Shown piece by piece: positions 48,011 through 58,447 of a stretch of 64,000 nt of DNA. Within the stretch, counting starts at the first letter, position 1; each line of letters starts with the position of its first letter. Made by a program: the position numbers and the translations under genes. This DNA comes from Microvirga brassicacearum (lineage in GTDB: Bacteria > Pseudomonadota > Alphaproteobacteria > Rhizobiales > Beijerinckiaceae). Location of the stretch: positions 447,237-511,236 of the forward strand of contig NZ_VCMV01000013.1 of NCBI RefSeq assembly GCF_008757455.1. The letters run 5' to 3'. Below the pieces are notes generated by a model. The model saw only the letters and a program-made list of their open reading frames with translations. It searched no databases and was not told the DNA's origin.

Positions 48011-49012
48011 CTAATGCTTGTGGCCGCCGGAATGAGCGTGCCCACGCGCCGGGTCATGCGCGTGGTCATGATGCGCATGATCCTCGGCATCGAGAGGGCA
48101 AGTCTCGTGCCCGCCATGCTCTGTCACACCGCTGACTTCGATCTGAAGCGTCGCATGACCGATGCCGAATCGGCTTTTCAGAGACTTTTGCGCGGCGGAC
48201 AAAAAGTCGTTGCCGGGATGGCCGCCCGGCATGACGAGGTGCACGGTGAGGGCTGTCTCGGTCGTGCTCACGGCCCACACGTGGAGATGATGAATCCGCG
48301 CGACGCCGGGCAATGCTTCAAGCGCTGCCCGGACCTTCGGCATGGCGATATTGCTCGGCACCCCCTGCAGCGACAATGTCAACGATTGCCGCAGCAGATC
48401 CCAGGTGGTCCAGACGATGACGCCGGCGATGACGAGGCTGATCAAGGGATCGATCCAGGTTGCTCCCGTCCAAAGGATGAACGCACCCGCAAGAACCACC
48501 CCGAGCGACACGGCAGCGTCGGCCGCCATATGCAGGAACGCCCCGCGGATGTTGATGTCATCCTGGCTGCCGCGGACGAAAAGCCACGCCGTGAACCCGT
48601 TGATGAGGATCCCGATGCTGGCGACGATCATCACCGTGACGGCCGCGACGGGGGCGGGGTTGAGCAGCCGTTCGATCGATTCCCATACGATGCCGCCAAC
48701 CGCCACGAGCAGGAGCAGCGCGTTGAAGAGCGCCGCCAGAATCGTGCTGGATTTCAAGCCATAGGTGAAGCGTGGTGTGGCGCCCCGTTTGGCCAGCAGG
48801 GCTGCGCCCCCGGCGATCGCGAGGCCGAGAACATCGCTCAGGTTGTGCCCGGCATCCGACAGCAGCGCCATCGAATCCGCAAGGAAACCATAGGTCGCCT
48901 CGATGACGACGAACGCTAGGTTGAGAACGATGCCGATGATGAAGGCGCGTCCATGCCCTGTCGGGTGAGCGTGTCCGTGAGAATGACCGGCGTGATGATG
49001 ATGCGTGTGCAT
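48011..49012 (-). CDS. Cation diffusion facilitator (CDF) transporter, zinc/cobalt-type
   Basis: Inner-membrane metal exporter of 333 residues. The N-terminus is His-rich (MHTHHHHAGHSHGHAHP) and the C-terminal tail also (DHAHHDHAHDPARGHAH), both likely metal sensors or buffers. The transport site is marked by DAGHNLSD and HMAADAAV. Six membrane helices are visible, followed by a cytoplasmic domain with IHHLHVWAVSTTETALTVHL. ATG 49012 starts the His-rich tail. It lies 16 nt downstream of yejF, so may be the tail gene of that operon. Confidence 0.93.
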   Translation of the reverse strand: MHTHHHHAGHSHGHAHPTGHGRAFIIGIVLNLAFVVIEATYGFLADSMALLSDAGHNLSDVLGLAIAGGAALLAKRGATPRFTYGLKSSTILAALFNALLLLVAVGGIVWESIERLLNPAPVAAVTVMIVASIGILINGFTAWLFVRGSQDDINIRGAFLHMAADAAVSLGVVLAGAFILWTGATWIDPLISLVIAGVIVWTTWDLLRQSLTLSLQGVPSNIAMPKVRAALEALPGVARIHHLHVWAVSTTETALTVHLVMPGGHPGNDFLSAAQKSLKSRFGIGHATLQIEVSGVTEHGGHETCPLDAEDHAHHDHAHDPARGHAHSGGHKH

Positions 49013-49028
49013 GGGCCTGTTGCTGAGG

Positions 49029-50657
49029 TTATTGCCGGACCGCGTCGATAACGTCCGCTTCGAGATTGAAGGCGGCCGCGAAAAGCGCGCGCGTGTAATC
49101 GGTTTGCGGTGCCTCGAAGATGCGCTCGGCCGAGCCCTCTTCGACGACTTTGCCATTTTGCATCACGATCACGTGGTTCGCCAGGGCACGGACAACCCGC
49201 AGGTCGTGGCTGATGAACATGTAGGCGAGGTCACGGCGCTTCTGCAGGTCGCGCAGCAGTTCAACGATCTGCGCCTGCACCGACATGTCGAGCGCCGAAG
49301 TCGGCTCATCGAGCATGATGAAGCGGGGCTCCAGCGCCATCGCGCGGGCAATCGCAATGCGCTGCCGCTGGCCGCCGGAAAACTCATGCGGATAGCGGTC
49401 CATGGTCGCCGGATCGAGGCCGACGTCGAACAGAGCGCGTGCCACGACATCGCGGCGCTCCAGATAGCTCAGATCCTTGTTCTGAACCTGCAACCCTTCC
49501 GCCACGATCTCGGCGACGGACATGCGCGGCGACAGCGAACCATAAGGATCCTGAAACACCACCTGAAGGTCCTTGCGCATCGGGCGGATGTCGTTCGAGC
49601 GCAAACCATCGATGCGGTTGCCGAGGAAGACGATCGGCCCTTCGGACGAAACCAGCCGGATGACGGCGAGCCCGAGCGTGGTCTTGCCCGAGCCTGACTC
49701 GCCGACAACCCCCACCGTCTCGCCCTTTCGGATGCGAACCGAGACACCGTCCACCGCCTTCACATGCCCGACGGTCTTGCGAAGGAAGCCGCGCTTGATG
49801 GGAAACCAGACTTTGATGGGGCCAGCTTCGACAACCGTCGGCGCATCGCGCGGCACAGGATTGGCGCGGCCTTTCGGCTCGGCGGCGAGGAGTTTCCTGG
49901 TGTACTCGTGCCGCGGGTTGCCGAACACCTCCTCGACCGGTCCCTGTTCGACGATCTGGCCCTTCAACATCACGCAAACGCGGTCCGCCACTTTTCGCAC
50001 GATGCCGAGGTCGTGGGTGATGAAGAGCATCGACATGTTCAACCGGCTCTTCAGTTCCGCCAGCAATTTCAGGATCTGTGCCTGCACCGTCACGTCGAGC
50101 GCCGTCGTTGGTTCATCGGCGATGAGGAGGTCCGGCTCGTTTGCCAAGCACATGGCGATCATCACGCGCTGACGCTGCCCGCCGGAAAGCTGATGCGGAT
50201 AGGCGCCGAGCCTGCTCTCCGCGTCGCGGATTCCCACAAGCGACATGAGTTCGAGCGTCCGGATCCGCGCATCCCGATCGGACATTCCGCGATGGACTTT
50301 GAGAATTTCACCGACTTGCCGCTCGATGGTGTGGAGCGGGTTGAGCGATGTCATCGGCTCCTGGAACACCATCGTGATGTCTTCGCCGCGCACCCGTCGC
50401 ATGGCGTTCTCATCGGCAGCGATCAGGTCGTTGCCCTTGAACAAAATGCGACCGGACGGGTGATGGGCCGAAGGATAGGGAAGCAGCTTGAGGATGGAGA
50501 GCGCCGAGACGGACTTTCCGGATCCTGATTCGCCCACCAGCGCCACTGTCTCGCCGTGCTGGATGTCGAACGAGATGCGGTCCACCGCCAGCGTGTCGTT
50601 GCCGCTTTGCCTGAAGGCGACGGACAGATCCTGAATGGAGAGAAGCGGCTCGGTCAT
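49029..50657 (-). CDS. yejF: Peptide ABC transporter ATP-binding protein, two ABC domains (YejF)
   Basis: Cytoplasmic ATPase of 542 residues combining the DppD- and DppF-type halves in one chain. The first module has GESGSGKSV and LSGGQRQRV; the second has GESGSGKTT and FSGGQRQRI, both with intact Walker B DEPT sequences. This fused layout is the hallmark of YejF. Its start overlaps the yejE stop by 4 nt. E. coli YejABEF imports microcin C-type peptides, but the substrate here is unknown. Confidence 0.95.
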   Translation of the reverse strand: MTEPLLSIQDLSVAFRQSGNDTLAVDRISFDIQHGETVALVGESGSGKSVSALSILKLLPYPSAHHPSGRILFKGNDLIAADENAMRRVRGEDITMVFQEPMTSLNPLHTIERQVGEILKVHRGMSDRDARIRTLELMSLVGIRDAESRLGAYPHQLSGGQRQRVMIAMCLANEPDLLIADEPTTALDVTVQAQILKLLAELKSRLNMSMLFITHDLGIVRKVADRVCVMLKGQIVEQGPVEEVFGNPRHEYTRKLLAAEPKGRANPVPRDAPTVVEAGPIKVWFPIKRGFLRKTVGHVKAVDGVSVRIRKGETVGVVGESGSGKTTLGLAVIRLVSSEGPIVFLGNRIDGLRSNDIRPMRKDLQVVFQDPYGSLSPRMSVAEIVAEGLQVQNKDLSYLERRDVVARALFDVGLDPATMDRYPHEFSGGQRQRIAIARAMALEPRFIMLDEPTSALDMSVQAQIVELLRDLQKRRDLAYMFISHDLRVVRALANHVIVMQNGKVVEEGSAERIFEAPQTDYTRALFAAAFNLEADVIDAVRQ

Positions 50658-51817
50658 TGGAACGCCTTGCGCGGATCGAACGCATCACGCACCGCCTCGC
50701 CGATGAAAATCAGCAGGCTCAGCATGAGAGCGATCACGAAAAAGCCGGTCAACCCCAACCACGGCGCCTGCAGGTTGGCCTTGCCTTGCGCGAGCATTTC
50801 GCCAAGCGAAGGCGAACCCGGTGGCAGGCCGAAGCCGAGGAAGTCGAGCGATGTGAGGGTCGCAATCGAGCCGTTGAGAATGAACGGCAGGAAGGTCAGC
50901 GTTGCCACCATCGCGTTCGGCAACAGGTGCCGGAACATGATCGCCGTGTTCGAGAGGCCTAAGGCGCGCGCGGCGCGCACGTATTCGAGGTTGCGGGCGC
51001 GCAGGAATTCGGCGCGGACGACGCCGACGAGGGAAACCCACGAGAACAGCAACAGGATGCCGAGAAGCACGAAGAAACTTGGCGTGATGATCGCCGAGAT
51101 GATGATGAGAAGATATAGGGCGGGGATGGCCGTCCAGACCTCGATGAAACGCTGGAAGATCAGATCGACCCAGCCGCCGAAATAGCCCTGCACGGCGCCG
51201 GCCAGTACGCCGACGACGGATGAGATGCCGGCCAGGATGAGACCAAACAGCACCGAGATGCGAAAGCCGTAGATCAGCCGCGCCACCACGTCGCGGCCCT
51301 GGTCATCGGTGCCAAGCCAATTCCATTCGATGTCGCGGCAGCCCACGCCGCCTTTGCGCTGAGCGATGGGGCGGCATTGCTCATCGCTCAGCATCCAGGT
51401 GGGGGGAGCGGGCGCGGGAACGGGCAGGTCGAGATTGTGCGTGTTGTAGGAGAAGCGGACCGGCGCCCAGAGAATCCATCCGTTCTCGTCGATCTCCTTC
51501 GAGATGACCGGATCCCGGTAATCGGTCTGGGCTAGAAAACCGCCGAACTTCTCCTCAGGGTAATCGACAAGAACCGGCGACAGCAGCTCGCCTTTGTAGG
51601 AGATGAGGATGGGCTTGTCGTTCGCGAGAAACTCGGCGAACAGGCTCAGAACGAACAGGACAAGAAAAATCCAGAACGACCAGTAGCCGCGTCGATTGGC
51701 CTTGAAGTTCTGAAATCGGCGCCGGTTCAGCGGTGACAGCTTGATCACACCCTGCTTCGGCAGCGGCGGCGCGACGGGCGCTTGCGCGGGTGACGGGAGA
51801 GTGATGGTTTCATTCAT
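50654..51817 (-). CDS. yejE: Peptide ABC transporter permease (YejE)
   Basis: Inner-membrane permease of 387 residues. An N-terminal cytoplasmic segment rich in Pro precedes the first helix (GYWSFWIFLVLFVLSLFAEF). A large periplasmic loop with IEWNWLGTDDQGRDVVARLI is typical of YejE. The C-terminal domain has FLGFGLPPGSPSLGEMLAQG. ATG 51817 is chosen because GGGAGGTGTG immediately precedes it; upstream in-frame residues overlap yejB and lack features. Confidence 0.95.
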   Translation of the reverse strand: MNETITLPSPAQAPVAPPLPKQGVIKLSPLNRRRFQNFKANRRGYWSFWIFLVLFVLSLFAEFLANDKPILISYKGELLSPVLVDYPEEKFGGFLAQTDYRDPVISKEIDENGWILWAPVRFSYNTHNLDLPVPAPAPPTWMLSDEQCRPIAQRKGGVGCRDIEWNWLGTDDQGRDVVARLIYGFRISVLFGLILAGISSVVGVLAGAVQGYFGGWVDLIFQRFIEVWTAIPALYLLIIISAIITPSFFVLLGILLLFSWVSLVGVVRAEFLRARNLEYVRAARALGLSNTAIMFRHLLPNAMVATLTFLPFILNGSIATLTSLDFLGFGLPPGSPSLGEMLAQGKANLQAPWLGLTGFFVIALMLSLLIFIGEAVRDAFDPRKAFQ

Positions 51818-51818
51818 C

Positions 51819-52931
51819 TCACACCTCCCGTGTCTCGAAATCGATGCGCGGGTCGATCCAGGTGTAGGTGAGATCGGAGAGCAGATTGACCGCAAGCCCG
51901 ACGAGCGAGAAGATGTAGAGGTTGGCGAACACCACCGGGTAGTCGCGGTTGACGATCGACTCGAACGAGAGAAGCCCCAGCCCGTCGAGAGAAAAGATGG
52001 TCTCGATCAGCAGCGCGCCGGCGAAGAACGCACCGATGAAAGCTCCCGGAAAGCCCGCGATGACGATCAGCATGGCATTGCGGAAGACGTGGCCGTAAAG
52101 AACCTGCCTCTCGGACAAACCCTTCATGCGCGCCGTGATGACATATTGCTTGCGGATCTCGTCGAGGAAGGAATTTTTCGTCAGCAGGGTCGAGGTCGCG
52201 AACGCACCGAGCGCCATGGCGATGATCGGCAGCGTGATGTGCCAGAGATAGTCAAGGATTTTGCCGCCGAGCGAGAGCTGCGCCCAATTCTCGGATGTCA
52301 GCCCGCGCAACGGGAAGATCTGCCAGAACGAGCCGCCGGCGAAAAGCACGATCAGCAGGATGGCGAAAAGGAAGCCGGGGATCGCATAGCCGACGATGAC
52401 GACACCTGATGTCCAGACATCGAAGGACGAGCCGTCCTTGACGGCTTTTCTGATGCCGAGCGGGATCGAGATGGCGTAGGAGAGAAGTGTCATCCACAGG
52501 CCGAGGGAGATCGAGACCGGCAGCTTTTCGCCGATGAGCTGCAACACCGATATGTCGCGAAAATAGCTCTTGCCGAAATCGAAGCGCGCGTAGTCCCACA
52601 GCATCTTGAAAAAGCGCTCAGGGGCCGGTTTGTCGAAGCCGAACTGCGTTTCGAGCTGCTTGATGAATTGCGGATCGAGTCCCTGTGCGCCGCGATAGCG
52701 AGACGAGGATTGGTCGGACACGCCGCCGCCCGTCGTACTCTGCCCTCCCGAAAAATCGCCGCCTCCGCCCGAGATGCGCGAGGTTGCGCCGGAATCCTGG
52801 CCCTGGAGCTGCGCGATGATCCGCTCGACCGGGCCGCCGGGAGCAAATTGCACGATGGCGAACGAGATCAGCATGATGCCGAACAGCGTCGGGATCATGA
52901 GAAGGATGCGGCGCGCGATATATGCGAGCAT
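51819..52931 (-). CDS. yejB: Peptide ABC transporter permease (YejB)
   Basis: Inner-membrane permease of 370 residues that starts [21 protein letters not shown] flexible Gly/Ser-rich segment (residues about 45-85) sits in the periplasmic loop, followed by helices and the coupling segment [20 protein letters not shown]. It pairs with YejE. The yejB and yejE coding regions nearly abut (1 nt apart). Confidence 0.95.
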   Translation of the reverse strand: MLAYIARRILLMIPTLFGIMLISFAIVQFAPGGPVERIIAQLQGQDSGATSRISGGGGDFSGGQSTTGGGVSDQSSSRYRGAQGLDPQFIKQLETQFGFDKPAPERFFKMLWDYARFDFGKSYFRDISVLQLIGEKLPVSISLGLWMTLLSYAISIPLGIRKAVKDGSSFDVWTSGVVIVGYAIPGFLFAILLIVLFAGGSFWQIFPLRGLTSENWAQLSLGGKILDYLWHITLPIIAMALGAFATSTLLTKNSFLDEIRKQYVITARMKGLSERQVLYGHVFRNAMLIVIAGFPGAFIGAFFAGALLIETIFSLDGLGLLSFESIVNRDYPVVFANLYIFSLVGLAVNLLSDLTYTWIDPRIDFETREV

Positions 52932-53037
52932 CAGGCTCTTTCGGTTTTGCGGCTCATGCGGCCTAAATGGGGGTCACACAGCCGGACAGGTCGTTCAAGC
53001 CCTATCCTAACATAGAGTGGAACGCCAAATTCAAGCG

Positions 53038-54900
53038 TCAGCCTCGTCCGATCTGCTTTGCCCTTACGGCATCGTGCCACCAGGTCGCGGGCGCGCCTGA
53101 GCTGAGCTCCGGCTTGGTCGCGGGCCGATCCAATTCGTCCCAATAGGCCAGCCAATCATTGGCCTTGTACCACATGGGCACCCAGTAGAGGCCGGCCCGG
53201 AGAACCCGGTCGAGTGCGCGGCATGCCACCACCAGTTCCTGCCGGGTCTTCGCGTTCGCGATCCGCTCCACCAGGGCATCGACTGCTGGGTCGGCGATGC
53301 CCGCGATGTTCCGGCTCCCCGGCGTCTTCGCGGCTTGCGAGCCATAGACGATGCGCAGGCTGTCGCCCGGCGTCCCCGCGCCGGAGAGTGCACGACTGGC
53401 CATGTCGAAGTCGTATTCGTCCATGCGTCGCTGGTACTGAGCCGCATCGACGATGCGCGAGCGTGCCTCGATCCCAAGCTTCTTGAGGTTGGCCTGAAAC
53501 GGCTGCGTATGGGGCTGAAGAGCGCTTTGAAAGTCGAGGAACTCGATGGTGAAGGGCTGGCCGTTGGGAAGCTTGAGGATGCTTCCGTCCCGCTTGCATC
53601 CTGCCTCGCGCAAAAGCTCGTCGGCGCGCCGCAGCAATCGGCGATCCTGGCCGGATCCGTCGGAGACGGGAGCGGTGTATGGTTCGCCGAAAACCGAGGC
53701 TGGAAACGTCTTGCGAAACGGCTCGAGCAGCGCGAGCTCCTCGGGTGACGGAATCCCCTCCGCCTTCATGTCGGTATTCTCGAAATACGACGTCAGGCGC
53801 TTGTAGGACCCGTACATGATGTTGGCGTTGGTCCACTCGAAGTCGAACGCGAGGCCGATGGCTTCGCGGATTCGGGGATCCTTGAAGGCGTCGCGCCTGG
53901 TGTTGAAATACCAGCCCTGGATCGGCGCAGGTGAATCGTTGGGGATGGTCTCCTTTTTGACCCGCCCCTCGCGCAGAGCCGGAAAATCGTAGCCAGTCGC
54001 CCAGATCCGCGAGGTATACTCTTCCTGAAAATTCAGCGTCCCGTTCTTGAAAGCCTCGAAGGCCACAGTCCGGTCGCGGAAATATTCGTAGCGGATGCGA
54101 TCGAAATTGTTCTGGCCGACATTCACCGGCAGGTCCCTTGCCCAATAATCCGGCACGCGATCCAGCTCGATGAATCGGCCCGGCTCAAACCGTCCCACCT
54201 TGTAGGGTCCCGAAGCGAGCGGAGCCTCCAGCGTGGCCGCTTCGAAATCGCGGCCTTGCCAATAGCGCTCCGAAAAGATCGGTATGCTGGCGATCACGAG
54301 ATGAAGGTCGCGGCTGCGCTCGGGCGAGAAGCGAACGACGAGCAGATCTTCCGTCTCGGCCTCTGCCGCCGCCATCTGCGCCAGGATCGAGCGGTAGATC
54401 GGGTGTCCCTTCTCCTTCAGGACAAGCAGAGAGAACGCCACGTCCGCTGCGGTGAGGCGGGAACCATCGTGGAAGCGCGCTTCCGGACGAAGACGGAAGC
54501 GATAGGTGAGTCTGTCTTCGGAGGCTTCCGCGCTCTTCGCCACGAGACCATAGACAGCGTCTGGCTCGTCGCCTGAGCCCACCATGAGGGTGTCGAATGT
54601 CGCCGGTATTCCCGCGGCTCCGTCGCCCCTGAGGACGAACACATTCAATGTGTTGAACGTGTCGAAGTTCTGGTTGCCGATCGATTGTCTGAGCTGGATT
54701 GCCAGCGTTCCGCCCTTGGGTGCGGCCGGGTTCACATAGTCGAAATGTTTGAAGTCGGCGCCGTATTTCAAATCGCCGAAGCTCGACATGCCGTGGACTT
54801 CCCCGGTCGAGCCCTGCGCCAAGGCACGGCCCGCGCGAGACGCGACAAAGCTTGCGGCAGCGCCTCCGATGATGACGCCTCTGCGCGTAGGAAAACTCAT
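53038..54900 (-). CDS. yejA: YejA-like peptide-binding protein (probable Tat signal)
   Basis: Extracytoplasmic solute-binding protein (SBP family 5) of 620 residues. The N-terminus MSFPTRRGVIIGGAAASFVA has a twin-arginine pair before a hydrophobic stretch, so export may be through Tat. Core features are FKHFDYVNPAAPKGGTLAI, GLVAKSAEASEDRLTYRF and GPYKVGRFEPGRFIE. It overlaps the upstream paralogue by 4 nt (54897-54900). It shares its overall layout with that paralogue at 54897-56759. It lies about 100 nt upstream of yejB. Confidence 0.9.
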   Translation of the reverse strand: MSFPTRRGVIIGGAAASFVASRAGRALAQGSTGEVHGMSSFGDLKYGADFKHFDYVNPAAPKGGTLAIQLRQSIGNQNFDTFNTLNVFVLRGDGAAGIPATFDTLMVGSGDEPDAVYGLVAKSAEASEDRLTYRFRLRPEARFHDGSRLTAADVAFSLLVLKEKGHPIYRSILAQMAAAEAETEDLLVVRFSPERSRDLHLVIASIPIFSERYWQGRDFEAATLEAPLASGPYKVGRFEPGRFIELDRVPDYWARDLPVNVGQNNFDRIRYEYFRDRTVAFEAFKNGTLNFQEEYTSRIWATGYDFPALREGRVKKETIPNDSPAPIQGWYFNTRRDAFKDPRIREAIGLAFDFEWTNANIMYGSYKRLTSYFENTDMKAEGIPSPEELALLEPFRKTFPASVFGEPYTAPVSDGSGQDRRLLRRADELLREAGCKRDGSILKLPNGQPFTIEFLDFQSALQPHTQPFQANLKKLGIEARSRIVDAAQYQRRMDEYDFDMASRALSGAGTPGDSLRIVYGSQAAKTPGSRNIAGIADPAVDALVERIANAKTRQELVVACRALDRVLRAGLYWVPMWYKANDWLAYWDELDRPATKPELSSGAPATWWHDAVRAKQIGRG

Positions 54901-56759
54901 CGGATGGCTCCTGTTTTCTCGGCCTTCGCCTGATCGAACCACCACACGGTCGGAAAGCCCGAGGCGCCGTAGCGGGGAAGCGTTTCAGGGCGGCTGAAAC
55001 GGTTCCAACGTGCCGTGCGCTGCATGCCATATGTCCATTGCGGCACCATGTAGTCATGGGCGAGCAGAACCCGGTCAAGTGCCTTGGTGGCCGCCACAAG
55101 CTCGGCACGATCACGCGCGAAGATCACCCGGTCGATCAGCGCATCGACGCCGGGATCCGAGATACCCGCGAGATTGCGCGAGCCTTCCCGTTTGGCGGCT
55201 TGCGATCCCCAGAATTCGCGCTGCTCGTTGCCCGGGGAAAGCGACTGACCCCAGATTCCCGACACGATGTCGAAGTCGAAAGAGCGCGTTCGGTTCACGT
55301 GTTGGACATCGTCGACAATTCGCACCGACGTGACGATACCGAGCCGGTCCAGCGACGATTTGTAGGGGAGAAAAACGCGCTCGTCATTCGGGCTGTCACC
55401 GAGAAGTTCGATCGTCAGTGTTTCGCCCTTTGCATTCACGCGCCGGCGGTCCTTCAACTCCCAGCCGGCCTCGCGAAGCAGGCGGTCGGCTTCGCGGAGA
55501 TTGTTGCGAACGGCCTCGGGCGTTTCTCCGACCGGATTCATGTATGGCTCTGTAAAGACCTTCGCCGGAACCTTGTCGCGAACCGATTCGAGAATCGCCA
55601 ACTCCTGCCCCTCGGGCAAACCCGAGGAGGCGATGTCAAGGCCGTGGAAGTAGCTCGAGACGCGCTCGTACTGACCCGAGAAGATCGTCTTGCGGATATC
55701 CTCGAACGGGAAGGCGAGATTGAGCGCGCGCCGCACACGCGGATCGCTGAACTTCTCCCGCCGGAGATTCAGGACAAACGCCTGCATCACGCCGGAGGCG
55801 CGCGCTGGGAATTCCTCGAGGATCACGCGGCCGTCTTCGCGCGCAGGGAAGTTGTAGCCGGTCGCCCAGTTGCGGGCGCTGTTCTCGACGCGAAAGTCGA
55901 TGCGATCGCCCTTGAACGCTTCCAGCAGCACCGTCGCGTCGCGATAATACTCGTAGCGGATCTCGTCGAAATTGTATTTCCCGACATTCACGTTGAGGGT
56001 CTCGCCCCAATAATCTCTCACGCGCTCGTAGGCGGCGTTGCGACCGGCGGCAAAATTCTTGATTCTGTATTGGCCCGACCCGAGGGGCGGCTCAAGCGTC
56101 GTCTGCGTCACGTCCCGCTGGCGTCCGTCCGGAGCCGTTCCCTCCCACCAGTGCTTCGGCAGAATCAGAAGCTGCCCCATGATTTGCGGGAGTTCACGAT
56201 TGCCTGCCTCATCGAAGGTGAACTTGACCTCGCGGTCCCCGATCTTCTCCGCCTTGATCACGTTGCCGTAGTAAAATGCGTAAGTGGGACTGTTCGCTTT
56301 CAAAACCTCGAACGAGAAGATCACATCCTCGACCGTGACAGGCTTGCCGTCGTGCCAGCGGGCCTGCGGCCGCATCCGGAATGTGACCGACGAATAATCG
56401 TCCGGATAGGAGAACGCCTCCGCCAGCAACCCATAAGAGGCGCTCGGTTCATCGAGGGAGGACGTGGTCAGCGTCTCGTAGATCAACCCGAGGCCCTGTT
56501 CCGGTGCGCCTTTCACCCCCGCGACAACGATATTGAAGCTGTCGAACGTGCCTTGAGCGCCGAGGCGCACGAGCCCGCCTTTGGGCGCGTCCGGGTTCAC
56601 ATAGTCGAAGTGTTTGAAGTCAGGAGGGTATTTAGGCGTGTCGAGAAGCGCCGATCCGTGCCGCCACTGGCTGGAGGTCGGCGGCTTGGCCTCCTGCGCG
56701 CAGACGGGTGACGCGGCAAGACAGGCAACGATCAGGCCCGGCAGAATGATGCGGATCAC
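54897..56759 (-). CDS. yejA: YejA-like peptide-binding protein (Sec signal)
   Basis: Second SBP family 5 protein of 620 residues, the same length as its neighbour. The GTG at 56759 follows GGAG by 8 nt and gives a Sec signal peptide IIPGL-type (IRIILPGLIVACLAASPVCA). Mature features match the neighbour: FKHFDYVNPDAPKGGLVRLG, GQYRIKNFAAGRNAAYERV. It is the first gene of the yej-type operon and its end overlaps the second binding protein. Two binding proteins for one permease suggest different peptide ranges. Confidence 0.92.
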   Translation of the reverse strand: MIRIILPGLIVACLAASPVCAQEAKPPTSSQWRHGSALLDTPKYPPDFKHFDYVNPDAPKGGLVRLGAQGTFDSFNIVVAGVKGAPEQGLGLIYETLTTSSLDEPSASYGLLAEAFSYPDDYSSVTFRMRPQARWHDGKPVTVEDVIFSFEVLKANSPTYAFYYGNVIKAEKIGDREVKFTFDEAGNRELPQIMGQLLILPKHWWEGTAPDGRQRDVTQTTLEPPLGSGQYRIKNFAAGRNAAYERVRDYWGETLNVNVGKYNFDEIRYEYYRDATVLLEAFKGDRIDFRVENSARNWATGYNFPAREDGRVILEEFPARASGVMQAFVLNLRREKFSDPRVRRALNLAFPFEDIRKTIFSGQYERVSSYFHGLDIASSGLPEGQELAILESVRDKVPAKVFTEPYMNPVGETPEAVRNNLREADRLLREAGWELKDRRRVNAKGETLTIELLGDSPNDERVFLPYKSSLDRLGIVTSVRIVDDVQHVNRTRSFDFDIVSGIWGQSLSPGNEQREFWGSQAAKREGSRNLAGISDPGVDALIDRVIFARDRAELVAATKALDRVLLAHDYMVPQWTYGMQRTARWNRFSRPETLPRYGASGFPTVWWFDQAKAEKTGAIR

Positions 56760-56897
56760 AAGATGTCTCCTCTGCCCGACTTCTTTTGGCGGTGCGGTAC
56801 ATTTTTGCGCCCGCGGCGCCGAGCGCAAGGGATAGCGCATAAAAGAAAAACCGGACACAAGGCCCGGCTGTTCATGAAACAAAGGTAAGGCGCCGGA

Positions 56898-57440
56898 TTA
56901 TTGCGCGGCTGGCAGCGGGGCCGGAGTATCGGACAGGCTCCGAAGATAAGCGAGAATGTCCGCGCGCTCTTGCGCCTGCGCCACGCCCGCGAAGGCCATG
57001 ATCGTGCCCGGAACGGCCTTTTTGGGAGCGTGGATGAAGTCGTCGAGCGCTTGAAAGGTCCACTCGCCGCCCTTGCCCTTCAGGGCTGCCGAATAGTTGA
57101 ATCCCTCATGGGAGGCGAGCGTGCGGTCGACAACTCCGTAGAGATTCGGTCCGACCTTGTTGGCGCCGCCCTTCTCGAAGCTGTGACACGCTTGGCATTT
57201 CTTGGCCGCCGATGCGCCCTTTGCCGGATCTGCCTTGGCGAGGAGAACGGGGAGCGGCTCCGCGGGAGCGGCGGGTGCACCGGCCCCCCCGACAGCCGCC
57301 TGTTCGGGCGCCGGAAGGTCGTATCCTGGAACGGCCGGCCGATGCGGCGAAAACAGGCCCCCGGCGATGACGTTGACGCCGACCACGAAGAGGAGCGAGC
57401 CGAAGACTGCGCCCGCGATCTTATTGGTCTCGATATTCAT
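56898..57440 (-). CDS. Membrane-anchored class I cytochrome c (CycM/c552-like)
   Basis: Electron carrier of 180 residues. An uncleaved N-terminal anchor lies near residues 8-30 (GAVFGSLLFVVGVNVIAGGLF), followed by a Pro/Ala-rich linker, then a cytochrome c domain with heme motif CQACH at residues 82-86 and probable axial Met in GTIMAF. This arrangement matches CycM of Bradyrhizobium, which links bc1 to cytochrome oxidase. It is divergent from kdsB. Confidence 0.93.
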   Translation of the reverse strand: MNIETNKIAGAVFGSLLFVVGVNVIAGGLFSPHRPAVPGYDLPAPEQAAVGGAGAPAAPAEPLPVLLAKADPAKGASAAKKCQACHSFEKGGANKVGPNLYGVVDRTLASHEGFNYSAALKGKGGEWTFQALDDFIHAPKKAVPGTIMAFAGVAQAQERADILAYLRSLSDTPAPLPAAQ

Positions 57441-57703
57441 GAATTTAGCTCTCCTCGCCTCAGGAAGACGGCGATCCAGCGCAACGGAAGGGTTTGGCGC
57501 GGGCGGTAACCCGCGACCGTGGCGTTGCTTAGCCGCAGAGACGGGGGTTTGACAATGGGGTTTCGCTCGGTCTCGTGGTCGCAGTTCGGAGTTTGGTTCG
57601 CCAAAGCGTGCGTGCTATCCGTTCCGGCGTTGTTTCGACCGCGACCATGACAATCCAAAGCCGCCTTGGTATGGAGGCGCGGCCTTTTCTCACACAAAGC
57701 ACC

Positions 57704-58447
57704 ATGTCCAACCCAGTCATCCTGATCCCCGCCCGCCTGTCGGCGACCCGGCTGCCGAACAAGCCCTTGGCTGATATCGGCGGCGAGCCGATGATCGTGC
57801 ATGTCTGGCGTCGCGCCATGGAAGCCGGCATCGGACCCGTGGCGGTCGCAACCGATTCCGATGAAATCGCCCGGGCTGTGACGCGGGTCGGCGGTCTTGC
57901 CGTCATGACCCGCTCGGATCATGTCTCAGGCTCGGACCGGATCTTCGAAGCTGTGGAAAAGCTCGACCCGACGGGACGGCACGATGTCGTGGTCAACGTG
58001 CAGGGCGACTTGCCGACCATCGATCCGTTGGCGATCGCGAGTTCGATCGTTCCGCTTTCGGACGCCGCCGTCGATCTCGCGACCCTGGTTGCCGCGATCC
58101 GGCGGGATGACGAGCGGGCCAATCCCAACGTAGTCAAGATGGTGGGCTCGCCCCTGTCGCCGACGCGCTTTCGCGCGCTTTATTTCACGCGTGCGACCGC
58201 CCCTTACGGCGAGGGTCCGCTCTACCACCACATCGGCCTGTACGCCTATCGCCGCAAGGCGCTGCAACGCTTTGTCGGCCTGCCGCCGTCGCCGCTCGAG
58301 ATGCGCGAAAAGCTGGAACAGCTTCGTGCTCTCGAGGCCGGAATGCGCATCGACGCCGTGATCGTCGATGACGTGCCGCTGGGCGTCGATACACCACACG
58401 ATCTCGAAAGGGCGCGCGAGATGCTGGCGGCCCGGAGAATGCCATGA
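57704..58447 (+). CDS. kdsB: 3-deoxy-manno-octulosonate cytidylyltransferase
   Basis: Activates Kdo as CMP-Kdo for lipid A core assembly. The 247-residue chain begins [20 protein letters not shown] with the cytidylyltransferase nucleotide loop, and has the conserved QGDLPTIDP and [15 protein letters not shown] segments. ATG 57704 is preferred; no strong ribosome site is present. Its end overlaps pheA by 4 nt (ATGA), so they are probably cotranscribed. Confidence 0.95.
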   Translation: MSNPVILIPARLSATRLPNKPLADIGGEPMIVHVWRRAMEAGIGPVAVATDSDEIARAVTRVGGLAVMTRSDHVSGSDRIFEAVEKLDPTGRHDVVVNVQGDLPTIDPLAIASSIVPLSDAAVDLATLVAAIRRDDERANPNVVKMVGSPLSPTRFRALYFTRATAPYGEGPLYHHIGLYAYRRKALQRFVGLPPSPLEMREKLEQLRALEAGMRIDAVIVDDVPLGVDTPHDLERAREMLAARRMP

